NCBI GenBank assembly: GCA_964618455.1
Contig: CAZUAQ010000040.1
Span: forward strand, 1 to 54,060
DNA from: CAZUAQ01 sp964618455
GTDB lineage: Bacteria > Planctomycetota > Phycisphaerae > UBA1845 > PWPN01
DNA: 54,060 nt
Direction: 5' to 3'
Numbering within the stretch: the first letter of the stretch is position 1; each line of letters starts with the position of its first letter. Shown here piece after piece: positions 8,985 through 18,262 of the stretch. Below the pieces are notes generated by a model. That model was given only the letters and a program-made list of their open reading frames with translations. It made no database searches and was not told the DNA's origin. The position numbers and the translations under genes are program-made.

Positions 8985-9803
8985 ATGACCAACCAGTTTG
9001 ACATCAGCGGAAAGGTGATCGCCGTCACGGGTGGTGGCGGCGTCTTGTGTGGCGGCATCGCCGAGCACCTGGCGGCGCTCGGGGCGAAAGTGGCGGTGAT
9101 GGACCTGAAGCTCGAAGCTGCCGAAGCCGTGGCCAATAAAATCATCGCTGCAGGCGGCACCGCCGTGGCGGTCAATGCCAACGTGCTTCAGAAGGACAGC
9201 GTCGAGCGGGCCCTGATTCGCATCGAGCACACGCTCGGGCAGGTCGATGCCTTGATCAACGGCGCCGGCGGCAATCATCCCGGCGCGACGACCACGCCGC
9301 AGCAAAGCTTCTTCGAGATCAGCACCGAGGCGTTCGAAAAGGTCATGGACCTGAACATCCTCGGCACGGTCATTCCGTCCATCGTCTTCGGCAAGGGGAT
9401 GGCCGAGCGTGGCGAGGGGATCATTCTCAACATGGCCAGCATGAACGCCTATCGCCCGCTGACGCGCATTCCGGCGTACTCGGCCGCCAAGTCGGGGGTG
9501 AAGAACTTCACCGAATGGCTGGCGGTGCACATGGGCCAAGAATACTCGCCGAGCATCCGGGTCAACGGCGTCGCGCCGGGCTTCTTCCTGACCAATCAGA
9601 ACCGCTTCCTGCTCACCGATGAGAAGACCGGCGAGCCTACGCCCCGCGGCAAGGCGATCATCGACCACACGCCGATGAACCGTTACGGCGCCCCGGACGA
9701 CCTCTACGGCACAGTGGTCTGGCTGCTGTCGGATGCGTCGCGCTTCGTGACCGGGATTACCGTGCCGGTGGACGGCGGCTACAGCGCGTTCGGGGGCATC
9801 TGA
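8985..9803 (+). CDS. SDR family oxidoreductase, D-mannonate oxidoreductase-like
   Basis: 272 residues. A classical SDR: cofactor loop TGGGGVLCGG near residues 15-24, NAGG-like segment NGAGGNHPG, catalytic Ser in NMASMNAY and Tyr165-Lys169 in YSAAK, and the C-terminal motif VTGITVPVDGGYSAFGGI. The NxAGGNHPGATT segment and overall length match the SDR fructuronate reductase (mannonate oxidoreductase) type found in uronate catabolism; this subfamily call is from memory. It has a good ribosome site (GAGGAGAG). No uxuA or uxaC is nearby, though the 14-18 kb cluster is also sugar-related. Confidence 0.75.
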   Translation: MTNQFDISGKVIAVTGGGGVLCGGIAEHLAALGAKVAVMDLKLEAAEAVANKIIAAGGTAVAVNANVLQKDSVERALIRIEHTLGQVDALINGAGGNHPGATTTPQQSFFEISTEAFEKVMDLNILGTVIPSIVFGKGMAERGEGIILNMASMNAYRPLTRIPAYSAAKSGVKNFTEWLAVHMGQEYSPSIRVNGVAPGFFLTNQNRFLLTDEKTGEPTPRGKAIIDHTPMNRYGAPDDLYGTVVWLLSDASRFVTGITVPVDGGYSAFGGI

Positions 9804-9890
9804 GCGTTCGGCGAAGCCTGATCACGCCTTGGCCGGCGTCATGCCGAACCTGTATGCGAATGGATGACGTTTCACTCAGGAGCTGTAAGC

Positions 9891-10778
9891 ATGAGTGACC
9901 CTCGCGAAAGCGTTAAAGCCTTTACACCGAGCAAGCCGTTCTTCATCGGCATCGATTCCGACGGCTGCGTCTTCGATTCGATGGAGATCAAGCACAAAGA
10001 GTGCTTCATCCCGAACATCATCAAGCACTGGCGGCTGCAGTCGGTCTCGAAGTACGCGCGGGAGGCGGCGGAGTTCGTCAATCTGTATTCCAAGGATCGC
10101 GGCATCAACCGCTGGCCGGCGCTGATCAAGGTCTTCGATTTCCTGCGCGAGCGGCCCGAGGTGCAGGCCCGCGGGGCGGAGATTCCGAAGGCCCAGGCAA
10201 TTCGTGATTTCATCGACTCCGGTCTGCCGCTGGGGAACGAGAGTCTCAAGCGTCTGCTGGAACAGACCGGCGACGATGTGCTTCAGCAGGGATTGCGCTG
10301 GAGCCTGGCGGTGAACGATTCGATCGCCGACATGGTGGAGAACGTGCCGCCGTTCCCGTACGTGCGTGAGTCGTTGACCCGGCTGGCCGATCATGCGGAC
10401 ATGCTCGTAGTCAGTCAGACCCCCGTCGAGGCGCTGCAGCGGGAGTGGGAGGAGCACGGTATCGATTCGTTCGTGCACATGATCTGCGGTCAGGAGATGG
10501 GCACGAAGACCGAGCACCTGGAGTATGCGACGGCGGGCAAGATCGATTCGTCAAAGGTGCTGATGATCGGCGATGCACCGGGTGATCTGAAAGCCGCAAG
10601 AGCCAACAAGTCGCGCTTCTATCCCATCAATCCCGGCCACGAGGAAGCGAGCTGGGAGCGCTTCCACGACGAAGCCATCGACCGGTTGCTGGCGGGCACG
10701 TACGACGACGCCTACGAAACGTCACTGGTTGACGAGTTCCAGGCCTATCTGCCGGAGGAACCACCTTGGACGCGGTAG
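9891..10778 (+). CDS. HAD-superfamily hydrolase
   Basis: 295 residues. Motif I IGIDSDGCVFDSM gives the nucleophile Asp22 and the acid/base Asp24. Motif II-like VVSQTP and motif IV MIGDAPGDLKAA (the GDxxxD pair) complete the phosphatase core. The long insert between motifs I and II (about residues 35-160) is a helical cap. The start at 9891 is preceded by AGGAG; a frame extension to 9864 has no support. It should be a small-molecule phosphatase of unknown substrate. It follows the SDR gene by 87 bp and may be co-transcribed with it. Confidence 0.8.
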   Translation: MSDPRESVKAFTPSKPFFIGIDSDGCVFDSMEIKHKECFIPNIIKHWRLQSVSKYAREAAEFVNLYSKDRGINRWPALIKVFDFLRERPEVQARGAEIPKAQAIRDFIDSGLPLGNESLKRLLEQTGDDVLQQGLRWSLAVNDSIADMVENVPPFPYVRESLTRLADHADMLVVSQTPVEALQREWEEHGIDSFVHMICGQEMGTKTEHLEYATAGKIDSSKVLMIGDAPGDLKAARANKSRFYPINPGHEEASWERFHDEAIDRLLAGTYDDAYETSLVDEFQAYLPEEPPWTR

Positions 10779-11134
10779 GAGCCAGCCATGACGAGCACAG
10801 AAAACAGCGGGGAATGTAAGGGCGACATCCGAATGACGGCCATGATCGGTCTAACCATCTCTTAATACAGTGTCCGGTTTCGCTGTATCCCAATCATGGC
10901 TCATCTTTACCACATGCCCGCAATTGAGGCACTCCCTTTTCGCCAAAGGCATTGTCAAGCGTATATTCCTCACCATTTGCCTTGCTGATTCAGGTATCAT
11001 GAGCTTGTCAATTCAGGAGTTCTCGAGGACGGGTTGTCCCTTGTCGCTGGGGAGAAGTCGCCTCGAAGAAATCCGCCGAACTCGGGCCGCCTGTTAATGA
11101 CAGAATGTATTCCACCTCGGGAAAGGAGATCCTG
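10779..11134. other. Intergenic region with a possible microprotein
   Basis: Lower-GC stretch of 356 bases between the HAD gene and the PPC-like exoprotein gene. Apart from a 33-codon minus-strand frame with a CxxC zinc-knuckle pattern (10851-10952), nothing convincing is seen. Confidence 0.4.
10851..10952 (-). CDS. Possible 33-residue zinc-knuckle microprotein
   Basis: A short frame with the N-terminus MPLAKRECLNCGHVVKM and a later His, that is a CxxC-x1-H arrangement like half a zinc ribbon. It ends at TAG near 10851. There is no strong ribosome site; an in-frame ATG 24 bases upstream is also possible. It could be a real small protein, a decayed fragment of a longer zinc-ribbon gene, or chance. 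No family is recognised. Confidence 0.25.
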   Translation of the reverse strand: MPLAKRECLNCGHVVKMSHDWDTAKPDTVLRDG

Positions 11135-13111
11135 ATGAGATCTTGCGCCGATGCCGCAGTCACGTTCACCTTCTGCATGTGCTTCTGCATGTCCCATGCC
11201 TCTGCGCAACCCGCCAACAACGTGTGCAGTTCGGCCACTTTGATTCCCGGGAACGTGGCCGAATACAACCCGCCGCTGCTCAATACGGCGGCAGCCACGA
11301 CGTCCATCTGTGACGCCATCGAGGATTGCGATGCCGCCGGGACGAGCAACTCGGTGTGGTATCAGTATACGCCCAGTATGGACGGCAGCATTCGTATCAA
11401 CACCTTCGGCAGCAATTACGATACGGTCCTTTCCGTGTTCGATGGCTGCGCGACCGGGTTCATTCCCTGTAATCAACCGAACGAGCTGGCATGCAATGAC
11501 AATGTTTTCTTGGGGACTCAGTCGGAAATCCTTCTTGAAGTCAAAGCGGGACAGGAATATATCATCAAGGCAGCCGGGAACGGCACCTCATCCGGCGGGG
11601 GTCTCCTCGACTTCAACCTATTCTACATACCACCGAATGACCTTTGCACAAATCCCATGGTCGTCGTGGGGACGATCTATGATCCGCCCGTACTGACAAC
11701 GGATAACGCGCAAACCGATCTGTGCGAGGTTGAGGAGTCATGCGAATTCGATGGGGTCGGCGTGAGCAACTCGGTCTGGTATTCCTATCTCGCGCCGTGT
11801 GACGGCTTCTTGACCCTTGATACCGATGGGTCGGGGTACGATACGGTGCTGTCGGTCTTCGACGGGTGCGGCAAGTTCATCGCAATCGACGAGCCCTGCC
11901 AACTTCCGACGGAACTGGCCTGCGATGATGACGCCGGGATCGGCACCGCATCCAAAATCACCGACCTGCCGATCTTCGGCGGCAACGAGTACATCATCAA
12001 GGTCGCAGATTACAACACCACCTCCGTCGGCGGTGACCTGGATTTCAACTTGCAGTTCACCGCGAGCACTCCTCCAGAAGCAGAAATCGCCGCGCCGAGT
12101 GCATGGGAATGCGTGTGCGACTCGGTTGAAGTGGTGGGTACCGCCGACGATCCCGACGGTTTTCCGGTGCAATGGACACTGGACTACGCGCCACTCGGAT
12201 CATCGGCCTGGACGACGATCGCTTCCGGTTCGACACCGGTGATCGACGACACATTGGCTATCTGGAATACCGCCGCGCTGACGGAAGGGGACTATGTTCT
12301 TCGTCTGACGGTCGGGAACGGCTGCGGAGCAAGTTCAACCGCCGTCACCCTCGTCCATCGGAGCGACGCCTTCGACACCGTGGTGATCGACAGCCCCGCC
12401 GAGTCCGCCATTGTGGGGGGGCTCGTCTGTTTCGAGGGAACCGTGAAAGACGAGAACTGCTTCAATACGTTCGACGTGAGCTATCGACCCCAGGGCGGAG
12501 GATCTTTCAATCCGGTGACCACGATATTGAATGACCAATCTCGCGAGAACGGCACCTTCGCCACCTGGCAAAGCGACGAGGGCCCGGGTGATGATATATA
12601 CGAAATTCTGGTGACCGGCACCGACTCCTGCGCAAACACGAACGATGCCACGCTCAATGCACTCGTCGTGGACAACACGGACCCGACGGCCGAGATCGAC
12701 AGCCCGATCACCTGCGGCACCGTGGAGGGTCTGGTCACGATCACGGGGACGGCCGATGATGCAAATCTCGCCAAGTGGGTGCTGCAGTACAGCGATGCCG
12801 ACACGGGGATCTGGCAGGAGATCAACAGTGGAACGTCGCCCGTAGTTGATGGTGTGCTTGGCAACTGGGACACCACGGGGCTTCCAAAATGCGCGTATGC
12901 GTTACGTCTGATCGTCGAGGATCATGCCGTGGTGGATTGCGACGACACGGGGGGGCATCGCTCGGAAGCTCTGGCCCTGATCGAGGTCGGTGTCCACGGG
13001 GACTTCGACTACGACGGGGACGGTGACGTGGATGCCGTGGATTTCGGGATCTTTCAGTTGTGTGTCAGCGGGCCGACGATTCCGGCCGTACCGGAGTGCC
13101 TGGGGAATTGA
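11135..13111 (+). CDS. Secreted PPC-like/Ig-like repeat protein with half-dockerin C-terminus
   Basis: 658 residues. AAGGAG lies 8 bases before the ATG at 11135. A signal peptide (about residues 1-25) is followed by two copies of a domain with the recurring phrases SNSVWY, YDTVLSVFDGC and EYIIKAA (about residues 30-155 and 175-305), which resembles the PPC (pre-peptidase C-terminal) beta-sandwich. Three Ig-like segments follow (about 310-620), each with a phrase like W-N/D-T-x-x-L. The end GDFDYDGDGDVDAVDFGIFQ is one dockerin-type calcium loop and helix, and the protein stops where the second loop would start. Even numbers of Cys suggest disulphides. It is probably extracellular or surface-bound; no enzyme domain is seen. 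Confidence 0.7.
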   Translation: MRSCADAAVTFTFCMCFCMSHASAQPANNVCSSATLIPGNVAEYNPPLLNTAAATTSICDAIEDCDAAGTSNSVWYQYTPSMDGSIRINTFGSNYDTVLSVFDGCATGFIPCNQPNELACNDNVFLGTQSEILLEVKAGQEYIIKAAGNGTSSGGGLLDFNLFYIPPNDLCTNPMVVVGTIYDPPVLTTDNAQTDLCEVEESCEFDGVGVSNSVWYSYLAPCDGFLTLDTDGSGYDTVLSVFDGCGKFIAIDEPCQLPTELACDDDAGIGTASKITDLPIFGGNEYIIKVADYNTTSVGGDLDFNLQFTASTPPEAEIAAPSAWECVCDSVEVVGTADDPDGFPVQWTLDYAPLGSSAWTTIASGSTPVIDDTLAIWNTAALTEGDYVLRLTVGNGCGASSTAVTLVHRSDAFDTVVIDSPAESAIVGGLVCFEGTVKDENCFNTFDVSYRPQGGGSFNPVTTILNDQSRENGTFATWQSDEGPGDDIYEILVTGTDSCANTNDATLNALVVDNTDPTAEIDSPITCGTVEGLVTITGTADDANLAKWVLQYSDADTGIWQEINSGTSPVVDGVLGNWDTTGLPKCAYALRLIVEDHAVVDCDDTGGHRSEALALIEVGVHGDFDYDGDGDVDAVDFGIFQLCVSGPTIPAVPECLGN

Positions 13112-13129
13112 TCGACTCGGATACCCCGA

Positions 13130-14245
13130 TCACCATTCGCGCGTGTCGGGCACATCGAGCCATCGAGAGTCCTCGGCGATCGACTGCTGGCTGATCAGAC
13201 CCGGCAGCGTCATGTCCATCGCTTCGTGGATGCCGGTCTCCGGCGGAGTGTTGTTCAGAATGGCGTCGACAAACTTGCGGATGACGAAGTAGTCCCCGCA
13301 CCCGTGGCCGGCTTCGAGCGCCACCTTCGGAATGCGCCGCCAGTCGTCCGGCAGGTATTCGGCCTCGAACTCCCAGAGATCCTGCCACTCGGTCAGGTGC
13401 CGCGCCCGGCCGCGAATCCAGACTTTGAACGGACCGCCCTCGTGCCGCGCGGACTCAAACGCGCCGCCCGTACCCTGCAATACGTAGTTCTCCATCGCAT
13501 GCGGCCGATCCGTCAGGCAGTCCATGCGCACCTTGACCAGTCCACCGCTCCGCATCTTGCCGAGGAACAGTGTCGTGTCTTCGATCTCGAACGGCACGCC
13601 GTCGAGGTCGTTCCAATGGTGGCCCGAGCCGGCGCAACTCAGCCGCACGATGCGATCGCCGGGCATCCAGGTCAGCAATGGGCCGAGGCTGTGCGTCGGG
13701 TAGGTCACGCCGTTCACGCCCGTGTGCCACTTCCGGCGCCAGGGCGTATCCATCTGGTGGCCCTTGAGTTCGTGGATGTACTCGCCCTCGCCGTAGTAAG
13801 GCGTGCCGAACAGGCCGGCGCGGACCATCTCGCGGACCAGGGAGTTGGCTTTGGTGTAGATGTAGTTCTCGCCCATCATGTAGAGCGTCGTCGCCGCCTT
13901 GCATGCTTCGACCAGTTCGCGGCACTGGTCGATCGTGACGGCGGCGGTCACTTCGCTGAGCACGTGCTTGCCCTTGGCCAGCGCGGCCACCGATTGCGGG
14001 GCGTGGAGGTGCATCGGCGTGCCGACGAGCACGGCGTCGAGGTCCGGATCGTCGAGCAGGGCGTCGTAGTCCGTGTACTTTTTGTCGGCGCCGAGTTCGG
14101 CGACGGCCCGGTCGATCTGATCCGTCTTGAGATCGCAGACGGCGTAGACACGCGCCTCCTCGACGCCCTGAAACGCGGCCTTGAACGCGCCGCCTCGCCC
14201 GCACGCCCCGACAATGCCGAAGTTGACCTGCTCGTTGATGCTCAT
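13130..14245 (-). CDS. Gfo/Idh/MocA family oxidoreductase
   Basis: 371 residues. The start at 14245 is preceded by GAGAGGG. The N-terminal Rossmann fold has FGIVGACGRGGAFKAAF, and the family motif (E-K/V-P region) reads GKHVLSEVTAAVT, with Glu at the usual catalytic-loop position but no following Lys-Pro. The C-terminal alpha/beta domain carries the expected MDCLTD and HGCGDYFVIRKFVDAI. It should be an NAD(P)-dependent sugar or cyclitol dehydrogenase. It is the last gene of the minus-strand sugar cluster, 187 bp after the symporter gene. The atypical EVT in place of EKP is worth noting; many planctomycete paralogs vary there. Confidence 0.8.
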   Translation of the reverse strand: MSINEQVNFGIVGACGRGGAFKAAFQGVEEARVYAVCDLKTDQIDRAVAELGADKKYTDYDALLDDPDLDAVLVGTPMHLHAPQSVAALAKGKHVLSEVTAAVTIDQCRELVEACKAATTLYMMGENYIYTKANSLVREMVRAGLFGTPYYGEGEYIHELKGHQMDTPWRRKWHTGVNGVTYPTHSLGPLLTWMPGDRIVRLSCAGSGHHWNDLDGVPFEIEDTTLFLGKMRSGGLVKVRMDCLTDRPHAMENYVLQGTGGAFESARHEGGPFKVWIRGRARHLTEWQDLWEFEAEYLPDDWRRIPKVALEAGHGCGDYFVIRKFVDAILNNTPPETGIHEAMDMTLPGLISQQSIAEDSRWLDVPDTREW

Positions 14246-14432
14246 GCACACCCTCTCGTGAGCGTTCATTGGATAAAGGTCCGCCGGGCCGCCGGCCTCG
14301 CCAAGCGATGACAGGAGACTACGTGCCGACGGTCCCGGCGGAATACCGATGGCGGGGTTTGCTCCTGCGCTGAGGCATTATCCGCATCGCCCGGCGGATG
14401 ACAACCGGGCCGTTACGCTCCTGTGCGAACCT

Positions 14433-16148
14433 TCACCAGAGCCACGCGTAGATGGCGAACCAGATGGCGGCATAGACGGCGAACCAGAACCAGAATCGCG
14501 TGTACCACGCCTTGCGCCCGGCATCGTAGCCGCGCACGATACCGGGTCTCCAGAGAAAAGGCTTCCACTTGGATTCGGGCGGCGGCGCGGTGTTCAACGC
14601 CACGATGACGATGCCGATCAACGTGAAGATCTGGGCGATGAAGCCGAGGTACAGCCAATTAGGCATGGGAATCAACGCCAGACCACTTGTGATGGGCAGG
14701 CTTCTCAACGTGAGATCGATCCCCCCGAACGCCGGCAGCGCAACGGCGAGCCAGTAGCGGAAGACGCCGTCGAAGGAGGAGAACACGATCACGGTGATGA
14801 TCTGGATCCCGAGCCCGCCGAGAATACCGAAGAGCGCCGAGGCGTAGTTCGCGCGTTTCCAGATGACGCCCATCAGCACGACCGAAGCGAACGGTGTTGC
14901 CAGGTAGGTCACGCCCTGTTGGAAATAAACAAAAATGCCGCCGAAGTGAGCGACGATGGGGGAGACGAGGGCTGCGATGACCAGCGCCTGGATCGACACC
15001 AGTTGCCCGACACCGACCAGCTTGCGATCCGAAACCTCGCTGCGGGCGAGTTTCTTGTAGACGTCGAACGAGAAGATCGTGGCGATGGAGTTGACCTGCG
15101 AGCTGATGGTGGACATGACGGCGGCGAGGAAACCCGCCAGGACGATGCCGCGCAATCCCCACTCGGGCGCAAACTCCCGCAGCGCGAAGGGAAAGGCGGC
15201 GTCGCCCTTGTCGAGCGGTTCGCCCCGATCCATCACGACGATCCAATGATAGACGACGAACCCGAGAAAGCAGGTTACCAGCGGGCGCAGGAAGTTGAGG
15301 AATCCCGCGAATACGATGCCCATCACGCCGTCCCACGTGGATCGCGCCGCCAGGACGCGCTGCACCATCACCTGGTTGCTGGCCTGGTAAAATAGCGCCA
15401 GTCCAAAGATGGCAACGATCAGGCCGGCGAACGGCATGATGGGATCCGAGGGCGGAGCGTACAAATGAAACCGCTCGGGATTCGCCGCCCTCATCGTCTC
15501 CCACCCTTCCCACAGATTGCCGGGCAAGTGCCCCAGCGCGATGAAGAAAAGTACGAGTCCGCCGCCGAGCAGCATGATGCACTGGGCGGCGTCGGTCCAC
15601 ACGACGGAGGCCAGCCCGCCTTTGACGGTATAGGCCCCGACGAGGATTACGATCGTCCAGAGGATGGTCTGCTGTTCCCAGAGTTCGGGATCGTCAAAGA
15701 TCAGTTCGGAGAATGCGAGGCTTCCCCCGTAAAGCACGGGAACCATGAACACGAAGACGTACGCGAAGAGCATCACCCAACTGTAGATCGTCGCGCACCA
15801 TTCACCGTAGCGTCGTGCCAGGAAGTCGGGGATGGTCGTGATCTGGTTGCGGAGATAGATCGGTATGAAGATCGCGATCAGGAGCGTATACGCCGGAAGT
15901 GAGAAGAGCTCCGCATTGGCGATCTTCATGCCGTGGTCGTAGGCGGCGCCGATGGTCCCGACGATCTGCTCGCTGGAGACGCTGGTCGAGACGAACGAGG
16001 TGCCGATCAGGTACCAGGGCAGTCGCCGCGAGGCCAGGAAGTAGTCGGTGGCGGACTCGGAGCGTTTGCGCGAAGTCCAGAGGCCGACGAACATGACGAT
16101 CGCCAGGGAACCGATGATGACGGCGATGTCGAGCGAACTGAGATCCAT
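14433..16148 (-). CDS. Sodium:solute symporter (SSS/SLC5 family)
   Basis: 571 residues with about 13-14 membrane helices. The N-terminus carries the SSS family hallmarks: SATDYFLASRRLPWYLIGTS and STSVSSEQIVGTIGAAYDHG; RRYGEW and the later SSQVNSIATIFSFDVYKK are also typical, with sodium-site Ser/Thr in the latter. It should import a sugar or related solute with sodium. It lies between the PIG-L deacetylase gene (84 bp upstream) and the Gfo/Idh/MocA gene, so transport and catabolism of the same compound is likely. Confidence 0.9.
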   Translation of the reverse strand: MDLSSLDIAVIIGSLAIVMFVGLWTSRKRSESATDYFLASRRLPWYLIGTSFVSTSVSSEQIVGTIGAAYDHGMKIANAELFSLPAYTLLIAIFIPIYLRNQITTIPDFLARRYGEWCATIYSWVMLFAYVFVFMVPVLYGGSLAFSELIFDDPELWEQQTILWTIVILVGAYTVKGGLASVVWTDAAQCIMLLGGGLVLFFIALGHLPGNLWEGWETMRAANPERFHLYAPPSDPIMPFAGLIVAIFGLALFYQASNQVMVQRVLAARSTWDGVMGIVFAGFLNFLRPLVTCFLGFVVYHWIVVMDRGEPLDKGDAAFPFALREFAPEWGLRGIVLAGFLAAVMSTISSQVNSIATIFSFDVYKKLARSEVSDRKLVGVGQLVSIQALVIAALVSPIVAHFGGIFVYFQQGVTYLATPFASVVLMGVIWKRANYASALFGILGGLGIQIITVIVFSSFDGVFRYWLAVALPAFGGIDLTLRSLPITSGLALIPMPNWLYLGFIAQIFTLIGIVIVALNTAPPPESKWKPFLWRPGIVRGYDAGRKAWYTRFWFWFAVYAAIWFAIYAWLW

Positions 16149-16232
16149 GAATCACGCGTGTCTCGTCAGGCGAAGTTCGGGAGCACCTGCTCGGTCTCAC
16201 TGCCCCGCGGGGCGTTTGCGAACGCTGAGAGC

Positions 16233-16943
16233 TCAAGGCAGCATGCCGGCCAGCGGAATCCGGCGGCTGGCCAGGCAGGGGCGGAACGCCTCGGCGAACT
16301 CGACGCCGACGCGCGCGCCGGTCTCGATCAGCCGCTGCCGGATGATCTCGGCGTAGTCCGTCCCGGCGGCGCGGCGAACGACCTCGTTCTGGCTGGCATG
16401 CAGATGGATGAGCGCCTGCATTTCATCGGCAAGCGTTTTCGGGATTTCCACGAAGTGCGTGCCCTCGAAGCCGTAGCCCGGCCCGGGATCAACGTAGTAG
16501 ATGGGCGGGCATTTCGCCAGCGGGGCGTGCTCGGTGGGGATGCTGGCGACAGGCGACAGCATCGTGCACTGGAAGACGAGTTGAGACGTCGTGGTGTGAT
16601 CGAGGTTGTAGTCCGCGGCGTAGTGCGTGAAGACGAGATCGGGCTGAGCCTGCCGGAGCGCATCGATCAGCTTCACGCGGACTTCCCACGTGTCGTAGAG
16701 CGCTTCATCGGGCTCACCGAGGCAGGTGTAACTCGCGCCGAGGCGCTCTGCGACGGCGCGCATCTCGCTATCGCGAGTACGGGCGGCCTCGTCCCAGGGA
16801 ACATCCGGCAGATCGCTCATGCCCTTGTCGCCGTTGGTGACGCAGATCAGCGAGAGGCGGTCGCCGCGCTCGCGGTACTTCAGCAGCGAGCCCAGGCAGA
16901 ACATCTCGTCATCCTGGTGAGCGCCGACGAAGGTGATGTTCAT
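16233..16943 (-). CDS. PIG-L family zinc-dependent deacetylase
   Basis: 236 residues. The zinc motif is at the N-terminus, FVGAHQDDEMF (usual AHPDDE), and the second ligand region is HYAADYNLDHTTT. These place it in the LmbE/PIG-L family, which removes N-acetyl groups from GlcNAc-type conjugates. The start at 16943 overlaps the alcohol dehydrogenase stop by 4 bp (ATGA), showing translational coupling. It is probably cytoplasmic. In this cluster it would deacetylate an imported amino-sugar derivative, which is inference. No Pro in the AHxDDE motif (Gln instead) is a mild oddity. Confidence 0.85.
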   Translation of the reverse strand: MNITFVGAHQDDEMFCLGSLLKYRERGDRLSLICVTNGDKGMSDLPDVPWDEAARTRDSEMRAVAERLGASYTCLGEPDEALYDTWEVRVKLIDALRQAQPDLVFTHYAADYNLDHTTTSQLVFQCTMLSPVASIPTEHAPLAKCPPIYYVDPGPGYGFEGTHFVEIPKTLADEMQALIHLHASQNEVVRRAAGTDYAEIIRQRLIETGARVGVEFAEAFRPCLASRRIPLAGMLP

Positions 16944-17986
16944 GTTTGCGCACTCCCGTCCAGCACCAGGGCGACCTTGAGCGCTTCTTCCGGATGATGC
17001 TCCGCCAGATCGAATGCGCGCCGCCACTCGGCGAACGGTACACGATGCGTGATGATCTCGTCCAGACCGATGGTGTTATTCACGATGACGTCGAGGGCCT
17101 CGTCGATGAGATCCTCGTCGTTGCACGCCCCGACGAGCTCGAGTTCCTTGACCAGCAGCGTCAGCATATCGACACTCGGTCGGCCCGGCATGATGGCGAA
17201 GACCGCCAGCCGTCCGCGCGGGCGAAGCGTCGCGATGCACAGATCCAGCGCCGCCTGGGCATCGACCGCCAGGATGGCGGACTCGACCCCGCGTCCGTCC
17301 GTGGCGTCGAGGAGCGCCTTTTGAGGGTCGGCATGCTCGTCGATGCGAATGATCACGTCCGCCTGGGTTCGTTGGAGTCGAAACGGCTGCATCCCCGCCA
17401 CGATCGTCCGTGCGCCGGCACGCTTGGCCAGCCGCGCGATCATCACGCCGAACGGCCCGTCGCCCGCCACGAGCACCGTGTCCCCGGCGGCGACGCGCGC
17501 CTGGCGGACCGCTTCGAGGCAGACGGAGACCGGCTCGAGCAGCGCCCCGTGGGCAAAGTCGACGGAGTCCGGCAGATGTCGCGCCCGTTCGGCGGGAATG
17601 GTGAAGTATTCGGCGTAGGTCCCGTCGCGATCGTGGCCGAGATGGCTCATCTGCGTGCAGAGATGCTCGTGCCCACGGCGGCATTCCTCGCATGCATGGC
17701 AGGAGATGACCGGATGGCAGGCGGCCCGATCGCCTTCCGACCAGCCGTTCACCCCCTCGCCGACCCGGGCCACGATGCCGGCCGCCTCATGGCCGAGCAC
17801 ACGCGGCAGGGGAAGTCCGAAAGGGTTTTCTCGGATATCGCCAAGGTCGGAGGTGCAGATGGTGGCGGCGGCGGTACAGATGAGCAGCTCTCCACGGGAC
17901 GGAGCCGGGATCGAACAATCGATCTGTTCGAGCCGGCCGATGGCTTGGAGTTGGAGGGCGTTCATGTTCATTCTTGGGGGATGCAT
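16940..17986 (-). CDS. Zinc-containing alcohol/polyol dehydrogenase (MDR family)
   Basis: 348 residues. Catalytic Cys in TICTSDLGD, GHEAAGIV for the zinc-binding GHE motif, and structural zinc Cys set C-x2-C-x2-C-x7-C in CHACEECRRGHEHLC. The cofactor fold has VLVAGDGPFGVMIARLA (GxGxxG-like). It belongs to the sorbitol/threonine dehydrogenase branch and should oxidise a sugar alcohol or related secondary alcohol with NAD. ATG 17986 is preferred (GAAGG about 9 bases upstream); a GTG at 17992 is also open. First gene of the minus-strand cluster, overlapping the PIG-L gene. Confidence 0.85.
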   Translation of the reverse strand: MHPPRMNMNALQLQAIGRLEQIDCSIPAPSRGELLICTAAATICTSDLGDIRENPFGLPLPRVLGHEAAGIVARVGEGVNGWSEGDRAACHPVISCHACEECRRGHEHLCTQMSHLGHDRDGTYAEYFTIPAERARHLPDSVDFAHGALLEPVSVCLEAVRQARVAAGDTVLVAGDGPFGVMIARLAKRAGARTIVAGMQPFRLQRTQADVIIRIDEHADPQKALLDATDGRGVESAILAVDAQAALDLCIATLRPRGRLAVFAIMPGRPSVDMLTLLVKELELVGACNDEDLIDEALDVIVNNTIGLDEIITHRVPFAEWRRAFDLAEHHPEEALKVALVLDGSAQT

Positions 17987-18145
17987 GGGCACTGCCTTCG
18001 CAGGTCGTCAGCAGGGACAGATTGATCGTAAGTCGTCTGTTTGAAGCACGTTACCATAGCGGATGGCAGGCGAATCACCAACCCGCGAGTTTCCGGCAGG
18101 GACGCGTGAGTCGGAAAAAAAAATCGCAATTGGGTGTTTTTCCTG

Positions 18146-18174
18146 CTTCCCAACCGCAAGGCAGTCGCTATTAT
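18146..18174 (+). promoter_or_regulatory. Weak candidate promoter of the first PEP-CTERM paralog
   Basis: TATTAT at 18169-18174 with TTCCCA at 18147-18152 (16-nt spacer), about 90 bases before the ATG at 18263. The divergent alcohol dehydrogenase gene lies 160 bases on the other side. Confidence 0.25.
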
Positions 18175-18262
18175 CGGCGGCTGAACATTAGGGGTCATTC
18201 ATCGCCTGTCACAATCAAAGCCTGTCATCAAGACGGTTGTGTCTTGCCAAGGAGAGTATCGC

